Source of the DNA: Loxodes magnus
Taxonomy: Eukaryota; Ciliophora; Karyorelictea; Loxodida; Loxodidae
Assembly: GCA_946699065.1 (NCBI GenBank)
Contig: CAMPDV010002022.1
Location: forward strand, 1 to 64,000
Direction: 5' to 3'
Length of the DNA stretch: 64,000 nt
Notes under the pieces: model-generated
Told to the model about the DNA's origin: nothing
What the model saw: the letters and a program-made list of their open reading frames with translations, nothing else
Database searches by the model: none
Program-made: the position numbers and the translations under genes
Part shown: piece by piece, positions 36,538-49,728 of the stretch
Layout: each line of letters starts with the position of its first letter
How positions within the stretch are numbered: position 1 is the stretch's first letter

Positions 36538-38784
36538 TTAATTGTCCTCAACTAATAAAATCTCACCTATCTTGAAATCCTTTATTTTATTTTCTTTACT
36601 GTTATACTATCCATCTTAGTAAACTTTTATAGTTTTTAGATTTTAGGTTTATTCATTAATATATTACTAGTTTATTCTGAAGCATCCATATAAATATAAA
36701 ATTTTCAAATTAATTCACAGGTTATATAAAAGACCCTACTCATTTTTAAATATAAATCCTTCCTAAGTCAATTAATTATTATAACTTAGATCTAAATTCT
36801 ATAAAGTATTGCAAAATTTTATTATTTTATGTATATCTTCGTTTCTTACTTAGCACTGATATAGTTTCAATGAAGTTAACTTTTAGATTTTTACTATTGA
36901 ATCAACCCAATTTTCATTCAAAAAATTGCAATCCAGAAATGATAGTTTATTTAGGCTAAAGCAGTATTTATTAATTGCTTCTAACGTTTGATTTGATATA
37001 TTACTTATTTCTCTTAAGTATATTTACTTTAGTTTATTACAGTTTTAGAATATAAAATTTAAAGTTTCGTCTTTCAACTGAAATAAGCTTTACAAATATA
37101 TTTCCTCTAATTTCTAATTATAGGTGCCTATATACTTAAGTGTCTAATTTTATAAATTTTGCAAATCTTCTAAATTCAAAGTTTTTAAATTTGGAGTATT
37201 TTTTATAATTAAAGCGAAAGTTTTATCTTATACACTATCACCTACAATTGCTATTTAGTATAGTTATGAAAGTTATATTTAATGCTCAAAATTGTTTGTG
37301 CTTTATGAGCATTGCTAATTTGTCTAATCTCCTTATAAATTTATAAAAGATATTTATTTTAAATTCGGAGTAATCTATAAAAACTATTTCAGGGTTTGAT
37401 CATTGAAAGGCATGCAATTCTGTATAAAAATGCTTTCAAGCTTATTTAGATATAAATCTGAGAAGTCAAAATGTGACCTCTCTGTCTAGTTTTATCTATC
37501 TTGCTACACATTTAAATCTACTACGAAGTTAACATCAAATTAGTTTCATACTAAATCTTTTAGATTTGTAGTACTTTAGAGTAATAAAAGGAAAAGGTTC
37601 TTCTAAAATGCCATATAGTTTGCTATTTCTATATATTCAAGCTAGTCTCACTTATAAGAAAAGAAATCAATCAACGCTTCGATACTAAAATTTTCTATCT
37701 TAATCTTTAACTTCTATAATCTCAAATTCATTATCTATTTTAAAACGATATCTTATAAATCGTTTGCTTCTGATAAATCAACAATATTCAAATTTGGACA
37801 AAAATTTAAGAAATCCTATGTTATATTGTTTATTTATAATTATTTAACAAATTTCCCTTTTATCTATAAGAAATTTTTAATATAATCACTATTCATCTGC
37901 TCACATATAATTTTTATCGTTTTTAATTATTAATTTTAGCAGTATGTTTATAGGAACTCACCTGTTATATTTTATACTCCATCAAGAGAAATAAACTCTA
38001 GATTTAATAAATTGCTTATAAATTATAAATCATTATCCGTTATAGTTATTCTGCAAATATTCAGATGCTTCAAATTCATACAACTTGATAGATCGGGTAT
38101 ACCCTTAATAGTTGCATAAGTATAGCTATATATTATAATTTCTGAAACCTTGACATTTTAACCATTTTTAATATATTTCTACCTAAAATTTAGACATTTG
38201 TTAAACTCTTTAATAAACTGATTTCATATATTCATAGAATTTACTATTTAAATAGATATTTTGCTAAAATCTTAAAAAGCTATTTATTTTAATTATCAAT
38301 GCAACTTATTTCTAAGTTATTCTTCATTATCTTCATTATCTTCATTATCACCTTTATCTTGAAACTCAATAATTTAAATTTTAAAAGTGAATTTATTGAA
38401 GAATTTACTAGCTTACTATAAAATTGCTATTGTTCTATAATCTAAAAATTAAAATACTTAATCAAGGATATTCTTGTTTTTTCAAAAGCTTTTATATACA
38501 CTCTTTGCTTTTAAATGATGTTCCTATTATGATTAAATTTCTTGGCTTTTCTTTTATTAATCGTAATTTTAACCTTAATTTGCTAAGCTATTAGTATCAG
38601 GAAACTCTTTCTTTTATATTTTTAAAGATTCAGAAATTTAAACATTTTATATGAAATTCCCTTACTATTGCTATAGCATTCAACATTCCTAGCAACTAGT
38701 ATTTAAACAGTCCTATTCTTGATTATTTTAGTCTTAGTTACAATTACTGCATTTATAGCAAGAAATAATATAGTTAGACTACAT
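36538..38784 (-). CDS. F-box/leucine-rich-repeat protein 1
   Basis: Frame verified codon by codon from ATG at 38784 to TAA at 36538-36540 (749 codons incl. stop) with TAA/TAG as Gln and seven internal TGA as Trp; TGG occurs once. Residues 9-34 hold six Cys (not kept in the paralogues). Residues about 103-135 form an F-box (NILDQVFQFLDYRTIAILQQ). An acidic DNE triplet follows, then leucine-rich repeats to the end, for example IPDLSSCMNLKHLNI and TPNLKTLNLEDLQNL. F-box proteins usually link a substrate to an SCF ubiquitin ligase through Skp1, with the LRRs binding substrate; that role is inferred. No introns are evident. Stop choice rests on a TAA at the same place in all three paralogues. Confidence 0.85.
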
Positions 38785-39260
38785 TTATAAAATAGAATAG
38801 AAAAAGAAGTAGATAGTAAATAGTTATGAAAGAAATAAAACATTTAAATAACTAAAATTAATAATAGCTACTTTATATTTATACCCTATAACTATACTAT
38901 TATCTATCTTATTCTATATATCTCTTTTTATATTTCATTAAGTAAATCAACCTATTTATTAATATCTTTCTACTTCTTAATATTTTATTTTCTATATTTA
39001 TACAAATTATCTAGAACTAGATATATTTAGGGAAATAGAATAGAGCTAAGTCTTATTTATAATAGCAAAACCATTAAATAGTTTAACTAGTTAACTTTAT
39101 AGTATTAATGACTAGACTATGAATAATTAACTTAATTTAAATAAAAGTAAAATCTATTCATTCATTTTAGTTTTTTACCTTAATTATTTACTTTTTTTTA
39201 TTTTACTAAATTAAACTGAAAATGCTAGAATCAAAGATTATATGTTTAATATATATAAAA
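38785..39260. other. intergenic, upstream of F-box gene 1
   Basis: A+T-rich region holding the presumed promoter of F-box gene 1 on the minus strand; no defined promoter element can be named. Confidence 0.4.
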
Positions 39261-39822
39261 ATGGAAACACTGAAGAGAATGGATGCATTGAGATGATTTG
39301 AGAGATGATAATTTGGCTTCGATTGTAACCAACTAACAAGAGGAGAAAGCGAATGAATAATAAGAATTTATGATCCAGAAAAACCAGAAGGATTCGATTA
39401 AGAAAGTTATTGAGAATTTGAAACTTCTACAAACTCTAATTTAGTGAAAAACCGAACAAAGGTGACGTCACTTTAATATATATTATTATATAAGATATTT
39501 TTAAATAAGATGAAAGCCCTTTCCTTCGGATGCTGCTTGGAGGCCCAGCAAGGCAACCATAAAATAAGCGCGGACGGAGGATAAATCGGAGGAAGAGAAA
39601 CCAATAACAAGAGAACATTAGAAGGAAGATTTGACAAGCTGGAGAACTCGGATTGCCAGGAGGAAACTTTCTTCATCATAGGTCAGGGAAAGATGTACCC
39701 GTAATCGAATATTGCATCCTATATTTTGTAAGAAAGAATTATAGGGACATACTGCATGAAGAGAAAACAAGGACAAAGAGACCCATAATTTTTTTTTCGA
39801 CGTTAAATAAAATTAATTTAAA
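39261..39822 (+). pseudogene. retroelement-associated ORF, family II
   Basis: From ATG at 39261 the frame reads DALRWFERWQFGF, LTRGESEW, IYDPEKPEGFD, TNSNLV and KVTSLQ. The same series appears at the end of the element inserted in the kinase gene (about 42570-42780, minus), including two TGA codons in identical columns (ERW, [Y/F]W). Downstream the conserved reading moves to another frame, LHHRSGKDVPVIEYCILYF at 39673-39730, matched at 20.9 kb, so at least one frameshift lies between about 39480 and 39670. G+C is clearly above background. It is followed by the shared 3' hairpin. Function unknown; I recognise no named domain. Confidence 0.55.
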
Positions 39823-39854
39823 GAGCTGTGCACCAACGAGAGTGCTACGCGCTC
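39823..39854 (+). repeat. retroelement 3'-end hairpin motif, copy 2
   Basis: GAGC and GCTC form an outer stem and GCAC/GTGC an inner stem around the loop CAACGAGA. The same layout at 58.0 kb uses a different but also perfectly paired inner stem, which suggests selection on RNA structure. Confidence 0.65.
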
Positions 39855-40421
39855 CATAATCCAATTAATTAATTTATTATTATTTATATATAAAAATGAG
39901 CGATAATAGAAAGTAATATATTACTAAATAAATATATAACTGCTTAATTAATATTATTATAAAGCATAAATATGCCATTTATTAAAAAATAAAATGCACT
40001 ATATATAATAATAACCTTTATTATTAAATTAGCTATTATATCACTTTTTTAATTTCTTAAAGTTATTAATAAAGAAATAAACAAATCAAATGATAAATTA
40101 AATAATCTTTATTTTATAGTAAAATATATCAATTATAGCGAAATTTAAATTTAGATTAAAGAAATTAAAAAAGTCTGCTTTTTTAAAGAAATTATGAATA
40201 AAAGTTATATCAACTAATTTAAAAAATAAAAGGAAATAAAATTTGTTTCTGAATATTAAATGTTGATTACAGTTTGAATAGTAATTAGATATAAATGAAA
40301 ATTAAGTTTTAAATTAATAATATAAAAATAATTTATTTTATATCTTATTAATTTAATTAAATTTATAAATATATTAAAATTCATTCTGTTGGACTTTCTA
40401 ATAAATCAATATTATTATACA
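39855..40421. other. no gene recognised
   Basis: A+T-rich gap between two oppositely oriented element ends. Confidence 0.45.
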
Positions 40422-40446
40422 GGGCCTAGAACCTTGTTGGCACGCT
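40422..40446 (-). repeat. retroelement 3'-end hairpin motif, copy 3
   Basis: On the minus strand GAGCGTGCCAACAAGGTTCT follows the family III frame. Stem GTGCC/GGTTC has four of five positions paired, counting a G-U. Confidence 0.5.
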
Positions 40447-40800
40447 CAATATTAATATTAAAAAAATGTTCTCATATTTCTTGTTGTCATTCTAACCGTC
40501 CAATGAGTCATATCAGCTTCTCCAATGGGGAATCTGCTTATTAAAGATTATTTTCGAATTTTGAAACAAATGACCCAGTCTTCTTGAATAAGATCTAAAT
40601 AAGAATTAGTAATTAAGTCATTAACAGATCCATCAATCAAACGTTCATACTTTTAGCAAGAACTCTCCAACAAGTTAGGCTTGTCTCTTTCGAGCTTGTT
40701 CATCCTTCTCCGTGGTGACATCTAGAGCTAGATTACTCACAATGCAATACACACTGCCCAGATTACCTACTAGTTCTCCTAAAAGCGGATGGCATGCATT
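40447..40800 (-). pseudogene. retroelement-associated ORF, family III, copy a
   Basis: Minus-strand reading YERLIDGS, DLITNSYLDLIQEDWVICF, KIRKQSLISRFPIGEADMT and TTRNMRTFFQY aligns with the plus-strand copy at 57.8-58.0 kb. Trp of QEDW is TGG here and TGA there. The upstream part (from 40800) matches in nucleotides but its frame is unclear. The 3' hairpin follows at once. Family unknown to me. Confidence 0.5.
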
Positions 40801-40932
40801 TTCTTTATATAATAAAATAGAGTAAAAGAATAATTTTATTTATAGAAATATACAGACAAATGATGGATAATAGTAAATAAATGCCTGTAGTATTTAAGTA
40901 TAAAATTAGAATTCTAGCTAATTCAATTCAAT

Positions 40933-41817
40933 TCAATTTAAATGTTCTGCAGTAGTTTCAAGCCGTCGCATAAAATAAAAGTTTTTTAATCTTGGTGGTT
41001 TTTCTTCTTGATTCTCTCTGGTCTCAATTCTCATCTTCTCTATTCTTGAAGTTCTTGATTGCTTTTATTTTTTCTTGCATATTTGTCCGTCTTTATTGCA
41101 ATACAGTTTCTTCCTTTCTTTTTCTTCTTTAATTCAGTATTCTTTCTTGAATTTCTAGAATTTCTTGAATTTCTTACATCTTCTGTACAGATGATTCTGG
41201 CTTTTACAAAAGTAACATTTCTTCTTTATCTTTCTAGCCGGCTCCATCTTGATTACCTGCTCTTCTTCTATTTCCATTTTGTCGATCTTAGGAATTTCTT
41301 GTCTCTAACTTAATATTATTTCCTTATTCTAATCTTGTATCGTCTTTATTGAGGCGCTTATCTGTTTCAACTCTTCCTACTAATACTTCCAGAGAGTGTC
41401 AAGCTCCCTTTCCCAATTTGCCATTCGAAGCTCTCTTGAATCCTGTTGCTCAATTAAATCCATTAGCTTCGTATTTTCCCTCTTTAGCTTCTTAACCTCT
41501 TCCTATAGGTTTATGACTACCTTGATTAGTTGTTCTATGCTCAACTACCCGGATGGATAGACTTCCGACACCTCCTAATGTAGAGCCGACTTAGGCTGCT
41601 TCCTTGGCTTTTCCTGCGTTGACGGAGTGAGTTCATGGCTTGTCCTAGCAATTGGGTATTCCTCCCTGGGTAAGGAAGATTAAAATTACTTCACCGGAGT
41701 TTAGTCTTATTAAGAAGAAGATTAGGGTTAAGTGTAAGACAACTGATTAAGAGTGGCTTCTGGCTTCATCTCCTATTTCCTGGAGGTGGTGTAGAAACCT
41801 TTCTTTAAGCCTTCCAT
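40933..41817 (-). CDS. coiled-coil CCHC zinc-knuckle protein, subfamily B (B2, intact)
   Basis: Unbroken 294-residue frame from ATG at 41817 to TGA at 40933-40935, with one internal TGA (E-Y-W-I) read as Trp. Order: MEGLKKGFYTTS start shared with B1; Ser/Gln/Pro-rich low-complexity part; helical segment with INLQEEVKKLKRENTKLMDL; charged spacer; knuckle C-YF-C-KSQN-H-LYRR-C near residue 210; then LYCNKDGQICKKK, which aligns with LYCNYSGGIYRKK in B4 and more loosely with LWITPTGIYKQK in subfamily A. Most likely an RNA/DNA-binding gag-like protein. No target duplication was traced, so it could be a resident gene or an old insertion. It lies tail-to-tail with nothing; the broken kinase starts 360 bp away on the other strand. 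Confidence 0.75.
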
Positions 41818-42554
41818 TTTTTAATATTGAATTCTAGTTAATTAGTATAAAATGTATTATTTATTTACAGCATGATATTACTCTATTTATTTATAGTTTT
41901 TAATATATAATATTTATTTACTATCAAATTAATCTAACTTAAATAAGTCTTATAATATAACTTTCAATTGGAATATAAAAGAAGAAAAATAAAGTTAATT
42001 TAAGTATAAAACTATTATAGCAGCGAAATAGTATTAGAATGATATTCTTTTAGTAGTTAATTAAAATATAAAATAGCTAGTATTAGGTAACTCTTATAAA
42101 AAGCTAATTTATATAATTATTTCTGATATTTTATTGTATTAAAATGCTTGCTTTAATACTTATAAGTGGAGACTAGTATCGACTAAGATTTCGCTATAGA
42201 TATTTAGAACTTGAAAAAATTTCTATAATTGATAGTGGAAGGTTTGGTACTGTTTATAGAGGGAAATGGCAAGAAAGTACTGATGTGGCTATAAAAGAAC
42301 TAATAAATTAGTTTTTAACAAATGAAGCAATTAAGGAATTTTTATAAGAGTTTAATATACCAAAAAAGCTTCGTCATCCAAATGTAGTTTTATTATATGG
42401 ATATTGTCCTTCTCCAATGAATTTGGTTATGGAGCTAATGTAATAATCTTTGTATAAATTTTTACATAGTAGAGAAGAGATTGAATGAGAGTTAAGATAT
42501 AAGATAAGTTTGTAGGTAGTATAGGGATTATAATACATTCATGAATTGAATATA

Positions 42555-43445
<891 letters not shown>

Positions 43446-44174
43446 TAAGTGGGAACTACGCGTTGGATGGCTCCAGAGTTACTGACACTTAGACCTAGAT
43501 ACAGTAAGCAATCGGATATATATGCTTTAGGTATGGTATTTTGGGAAATAGCAACAAGAGTTATTCCATTTTAAAAAGAAAGTCGATTAGGTTGTTATAA
43601 ATTATGTTTTGAAAGAAGGAAGAGAGTAAATACCTGAAGTTTGTCCTGAATAGTTTGGTTACATAATAAGAGGGTGTTGATGATAGATGCTTTAAAAAAG
43701 ATTGAATTTAGAATCGCTAAAATAATATTTATTATAACTATCAGAATTACCATAAGTCTAAGTAAATCCTGTCGCTAACCCCTAAAACACAGAGCATTTA
43801 AATAAAAGCAGATAAAAAATATTATAATTTTTAGCGCAGTTTAGGTAATAAAAGATAACTATTGAGTATATAGAGTAAAGTTTATTAAATAACGAAAATT
43901 GGATAGAATAAACAGACATTCTACAATAGTTAGAGAGCGTGAGAAGTAAATAATTAGAGTAAAATTTTTTAGAAGTCATTAAAGCATATAAATGGAGTAA
44001 TGAAATATTTTAAGTATCGGGAAATGCAATATAATCATTTATTCATTTGGGTTATAGGTTCATAAATTTAGATTTGTAAGGAGTGAGAATAAAAGGAGTT
44101 GATTTAAGTGAATCATATTTTGAGGGGTGTGATTTCAGAAATTCAAATCTATAAGAGATAAATATGATAAATAC

Positions 44175-44190
44175 TGAAATAGTGAAATAG
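44175..44190 (+). repeat. 8-bp tandem duplication causing a frameshift
   Basis: TGAAATAG is present twice in a row (44175-44182, 44183-44190). Removing one copy joins the frame ..NTEIV to NFNFENVNIANIQ and on into the WD40 blades. Confidence 0.85.
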
Positions 44191-44879
44191 TGAATTTTAA
44201 TTTTGAAAACGTAAATATAGCAAATATTTAACTAGAATAAAGTAAATTAATAACTGGACACATGCCTGGAATTGTATCAATATAGGTAACAAGTGACAGG
44301 AAATGAATCGTATCGGGAAGTGGCGATAAAACTATAAAGATCTGGGATTTCCTGAGTGGGGCTTGCAAAAGAACTTTGACGAAACATGCAGATGCAGTTT
44401 ATTCAGTATCGGTGACTTGTTATCAAAAATGAATTGTTTCGTGAAGTAGAGATGAAAATATAAAGATCTGGGATTTTCTGAGTCGAATCTGTAGGAGTAC
44501 TTTGATTGGATAAAAAAAGAAGTTGGATCGGTAGTTATAATAAGTGATTAGAAATGAATTGTTTCGGGAATTGGAGATGAAACAATAAGAAAATGGAATA
44601 TTAGGAAAATTTTAGAATTGGCTTAGAAAGGATTTGAAGAGAAGGTAAATTTAATATTTATTAAATTACTAAAGATATTCCCATGAAAGGGTTAATATAG
44701 TATAAAGATCAATAATTTTATCGATATAAGAGCAAACGAATAGGATAGGAAGGTGTTGGAAAGGAATTGTTTAGTTTTTTGATAGTTCTAAAGATAGATA
44801 AACTAAATATAATATTTGCTAGATAAAATTAATAATTTCTAGCAAAAAGGCTCTATTAATAAGAATTCATCTCGACCAA

Positions 44880-45856
44880 ACTAAATTAACAAAGTATACT
44901 TATAAAACTCAAAAATATGAAAGAAGAAAATTGTGGAAATTTAAAATACTTACAAGAGCTCGAAGGAAAAATTGCAATATTGATTTCTAATACCAAAAAT
45001 AAAAAATCGACAATAGATATTCAGCAAATGCGAGAACCAAGTAATTAGAAACAAAGTTCAATTAATTCGTAGAGTTGATAAAAAGCTTAATTTTTTTAAA
45101 TATGTCGATGGACAACTCTTTGTATACAAAATATAAAAATTAGCCGATAAAATTTATTTTTATAGTAAAATAAAATAATGATGATATTACAAGATAATTG
45201 GCAATAATGTAAGTAAATGCTGATATTTTAAATGGAAATGGTAATAAGGAATCTTGGAATTATGGCAATTGTTCAGTAATTTAAACTGCACTCCAAAGCG
45301 ATACTATCTTGAAAGTAAATATATAGAGGGAATTAAATTTTAAGAGATATAGCAATAGCACAGCAAAGAAAAAAAAAGATGAAACAAACAGTTACTAGGT
45401 AACAAAAGGATTAAACAAGATTCTAATTATAAAAAAGGGTAAAATAGAACAAGTGGATATGCCTTTCAAGAAAGTGATGCAAACTAATATTGGGAATTTA
45501 AAATTTAACAAAAAAATTAAACTTTAATACAGTGATGAACCAAGAGGTGGAATTTCTTCAATTATATATAAACAAATAGGGAGGAAAAATCCTCCAACTG
45601 AAATTAATTTAAATTCTGGTACCAGGAAGTATTATATGGACGAAGAACCGAACAAGAATCTTTACAAAAGCCAAGAAAAGACAAAAAAAGACTGAGAAGG
45701 CAACAAATGGAATTAATGATGAAAGATGCCAGATACTAAGGTCTCTTAGCAAGCATTCTGATAGTGCCCTATAGAAGACAAGAAACATATAGGAGAGCTA
45801 GTACTGTGGAAAATTTCAGAAAAAAAATGTTAACTTCAAAAATCTAAATTAAAAAA
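44880..45856 (+). other. coding-like element body, unassigned
   Basis: Ends in the shared 3' hairpin and has raised G+C with stretches that read as protein, e.g. MDEEPNKNLYKSQEKTKKD from about 45638. No motif matches families I-III closely, and frames cannot be connected. Probably a decayed element using the same 3' end. Confidence 0.35.
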
Positions 45857-45890
45857 CTGCGCGCCAGTGAGTTGCTACATACTCTCTAAT
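45857..45890 (+). repeat. retroelement 3'-end hairpin motif, copy 4
   Basis: CTGCGCGCCAGTGAGTTGCT then ACATACTCTCTAAT aligns with the other 3' ends; stem pairing is imperfect. Confidence 0.5.
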
Positions 45891-47369
45891 CACATTAATT
45901 ATTATTTATTAATTATTTATTTAAAAATTAATATCAAATCAAAAATTTATAATAAAGATAATTACGAAATTAAAGAAATATAAAGTGCATAAGATAACAT
46001 TTAAAAATGTATTTAAAAAAGAAAAATTACTCAAAAAGGTAAAGAAAGGTAAATAAAAAAGTCAAACAGAAAAGAAAATGATTATAATTGAAATTTAAAA
46101 TTTTAAGGTTTAGCATACAAAAATATTAAGAGTTTTAGTTTTAATTTTTATATAAGTTAACTTTTAAAATAATTTGAGTGAAATATTAATTAAATTGAAC
46201 TTAAAAAGTTTCAAAGATTAGAAAACTTTTAAAATTATAAGTGATTTACACGATTTTTAGAATTTTATTTAAGTAAAAAAATTTATTATGGTTAAGTTTT
46301 TTTACTTTGAGATAATTAAATTATTTTAATATTTTCTGGTTTTGTGATAGGAAAAATAAATTAATCAGAGGATAAAAATAAGTGCAGAAATTTCCAAATA
46401 AAAGCAATTAATAAATAAGGATATATTTTTATATTTAAAATTTTAAGGGTTAAAAATATAAAAATTAATCTATCAATTAATTTAAAAGTCTACTAAATAA
46501 AAAATTATTTTTTTGAATAAAATAAAAAATTAAATTAAAAAAATTGGCAAACTATTTTAGCCCTTTTTTTCATTTCTTTATAATATTTGATATTTTGAGG
46601 AATCACTGAATAAATTTTGGATTGAATATAGAAAATAATTATGGAAAAATAAAAAAAATAAAGTTTTAAAGTTGTTTTCATAATATATGAAAAATTAAAT
46701 TGGAAAGAAATATTTTTAAGCGGTTTTTTATAACTTGTAAAATAATATATTAAATCATAAATTTCAAAATTATTTTTATGAAATTTGGTATAAAAGTTAT
46801 AATTTTATGATTATGAATTTAAATTTTTATTTAAAATATGTTTTTCAAATAAAAAAAAGTGAAAATTTTAGATGTATATTATTCAAAAATGAAAAAGTTG
46901 AAATGGCTTATTTATAATAATTTTTTTTAATTAAAAAAATTTAATTTGCCTAGCTGTTAGAAGTAAAGATATTTAAATATAGTACTTAAATTTTAAGAAT
47001 CGAGTTAAGTTTCTAAATTTTTAAACTTAATACAAAATAAAGAATTTTTTAACTTTTATATTTTATCCTAAAGTTTAAATAAAATGTTTTTAATTTAAAA
47101 AATGAAAAAATAAATAATTTATTTTTTATTCTGATTTCTAGATTAGCAAAGAATTTGAGAAAGGGTCAAAGTTTTATCTTTTATTATTTAAAATTAAAAA
47201 TTGAAATAAAGTAATTAAAGTGGCTAAAAAAGTTTAAAATTCTTTTTAAGATAAAAGTTGTTTAAAATTTTATAATATAAAGAAAAAAATGAAGATTAAT
47301 GGTTTAAACCTTTTTTGTAATATGTTTCTAATAATAAAGAAATTATATAATTAATATTAAAAGAATTTT
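45891..47369. other. no gene recognised
   Basis: Very A+T-rich with purine runs; left target duplication of the next SINE at 47356-47369. Nothing else seen. Confidence 0.45.
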
Positions 47370-47683
47370 ATAGTTAAAAAGATGGTGGGAGCTGAGATTG
47401 ACCTTCTAAATCATACTTTCTGGTTTTATGACTAGGAACAAGTTTCTTTCCTGTCGCTGAGAAAGTCCCTGGTCAAAGTCAACCTTTGCAAGGGAACGCC
47501 TTCCTTTTGATTATCCACTCCTGCTAGGGGCTTGAAGCCTGGCTGCCCATAGCGATGGAGTTCCCTGGCAGCTGCTTTTCGAAAGCAACAGGATATCTTT
47601 GTTATCCCATGAAGGGAGTATTGGAGTCGTTAAACTGCAAGAAGTTGCAGTCCAAAAACTCTTTTAGTTTAAAATTAATTAAG
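47370..47683 (+). mobile_element. GC-rich SINE-like element, copy 2
   Basis: Perfect 14-bp duplication ATTAAAAGAATTTT at 47356-47369 and 47684-47697. In its own orientation it starts near GATGGTGGGAGCTGAGATTG, contains the hairpins TGCTTT-TCG-AAAGCA and ACTGCAA-GAAG-TTGCAGT, and ends in TTTTAGTTTAAAATTAATTA. Body G+C is about half, against roughly a fifth around it. No tRNA, 5S or SRP RNA match was convincing. Confidence 0.85.
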
Positions 47684-49728
47684 ATTAAAAGAATTTTCAT
47701 CTGCAAAATTAAAGATATTTGAATTAAATTTTTTTAGAAAAAGATATGTAAAAATTTAAGTATCTTTTTAAGAATATAAAATAAATAATACAAAAGTTAA
47801 AGAAAAAAGTACCCAGTGGCAATAGTGATAAAGCAAGAGAAGATTAGTTGAAAAAAAGTTTTAAAAACGAAAACTTTTATTTTTGTATTTTGCTTGAGTT
47901 TTATATTGTATGAGATTTTACTGAATGAGTTAAATAAAACATTATTTTATGTATTTCTGTAAAAATAATAATTAGAATTTTCTAAAAGGTTTTAAAATAA
48001 TTTAGAAAATAGTTATTTAATATAAAAAATAAAATTCCTTATTTTAATTTTTATAAATCTAATTTGTGGATTGAAATAATATTTCCCATTGGTCTTTTTA
48101 TATTTTTTATATAAAAGTTATATTAAAAAATTATAAGTACGATTAAAAAATTATTTTCTTGTAATGTAAAATATTAAAATATATATATTCAAATCATTTA
48201 TTTTTAAAATTCAAAAAGTTTGAAAAAATATTTGAATCTAAAGAAAACTTACACTCACATAGTAAAAAACATTAAAAATATTTTGATCTATATTAGATAA
48301 AATTTATTTGAAAATTCCTTAGCTTTAGATATCAAATAATTAGTCATAAAAAAATTAAAATTAATCTACTTTTATATCTTTTTTTGAATATGAATTTTAT
48401 TTCAAAAAAACAATTATTAAAATAAAGAACCTTCGTATTTCTTTAAAATATAAAATTAAATATATCTAAAAAGCTAAAATAACTTTAAAATTAAATATAA
48501 AAATAAATATAAAAATTTACCAGAATAAAAACACTAAAAAATAATTAAGCTTAAGTAAAATTCTTAAAGATAAGCATTAAGATATATTTAATTCAAATTA
48601 TTATCTATTTTTAAATTTATGAGTTTCAAACTTCATAGTTAATTACAAATATCAAAGTAAATTTAAATATTTAGTCAATTATATAAATTTTCGAGAGCTT
48701 TTTCTATTTTTTTCAAATTTTTGTATTTCTAGAAAATATAACCAAAAGTATGCTGATCTAGTTAATCAATATTAACTAGCTCTATTTTTTAATAATTTTA
48801 GCCATATTAAATTATTTTTGAAGTAGGCAAATGGTATAGAAGAATTGAATAACTAGTTTATAGAATATTTTATCTAAATTAGCTAAATTTTAGACTTACT
48901 TTTTATTTTAAGCTCCAGTTTTTAAATCTAATTCACTCTAATTTAAATCTTTTATTTCTTAAAAATGTAATCCATCCAGTATAACCTTTTATATATAACA
49001 AAAAGTTCTAATTAAAAAATTTTAATATTTTATCTAAAGCATTCCAAAATAAAATATTCCTCAAACTATAATCTTAAGAATTTTTATCCAAGAAATCAAA
49101 CATAAAATCTTAAAATAAGGAACACTAAATCATAAAACAAATATGAAGCTAAGTTATTTTATAAGCTATAAAGATTTTAAATGTCTAAACTCTCAAGAAT
49201 AAAAAATCAACGAAATTGATTACATTTTTTAAATTAAATCATTTTTTCTTTTCTAAAATTATTATCTTTATTCGTTAAACTATTTTTTGTCTCTACATTA
49301 CAGTTGTTCTATCAAAGCTATAAAGCTTACTTAAAATTTATATAAATTATTCTTTTTTTTTATATATTTTAAATAGTTTTGTAATGTAACGGTAACTTTA
49401 AAATTATATTATTTTCTTTGAGATAAACATAAATGATTAAGAGAAAATAATCTTAATAACTTATATAACTTTTTCTTATATCTAAGTTATAAATATTTAC
49501 AAAAATAGCGTGCAATTTCTATATATATTACATTCTTTTTATATCTCTATTAGCATTAAATAAATATTTGAGGTTAACTTATATAATTAAACTGTTATTA
49601 AGATCTCAATTACCTTAACATTTTTTAAAAGGTTCTAGTTATTATATAGATTATAGATAAAATAGCAATATCCTTATAAATTATTTTTATTAAGTTATTT
49701 ATTTAACTTATAAAATAGTAATCTTAAG
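47684..49728. other. no gene recognised
   Basis: A+T-rich DNA downstream of F-box gene 2. Unlike genes 1 and 3, no zinc-knuckle gene was found behind it. Confidence 0.4.

Noticed and set aside
41059-41313. 84-residue plus-strand hydrophobic standard-code frame
   Set aside because: Antisense shadow of the B2 zinc-knuckle gene; the hydrophobicity arises from complementing Lys/Glu/Arg codons.
47370-47683. SINE body as SRP RNA, RNase P/MRP RNA or tRNA derivative
   Set aside because: Short resemblances (for example CCTGG.CTGCCCATAGCGA, GAGAAAGTCCC) occur without the universally conserved cores; no proper A and B boxes were found.
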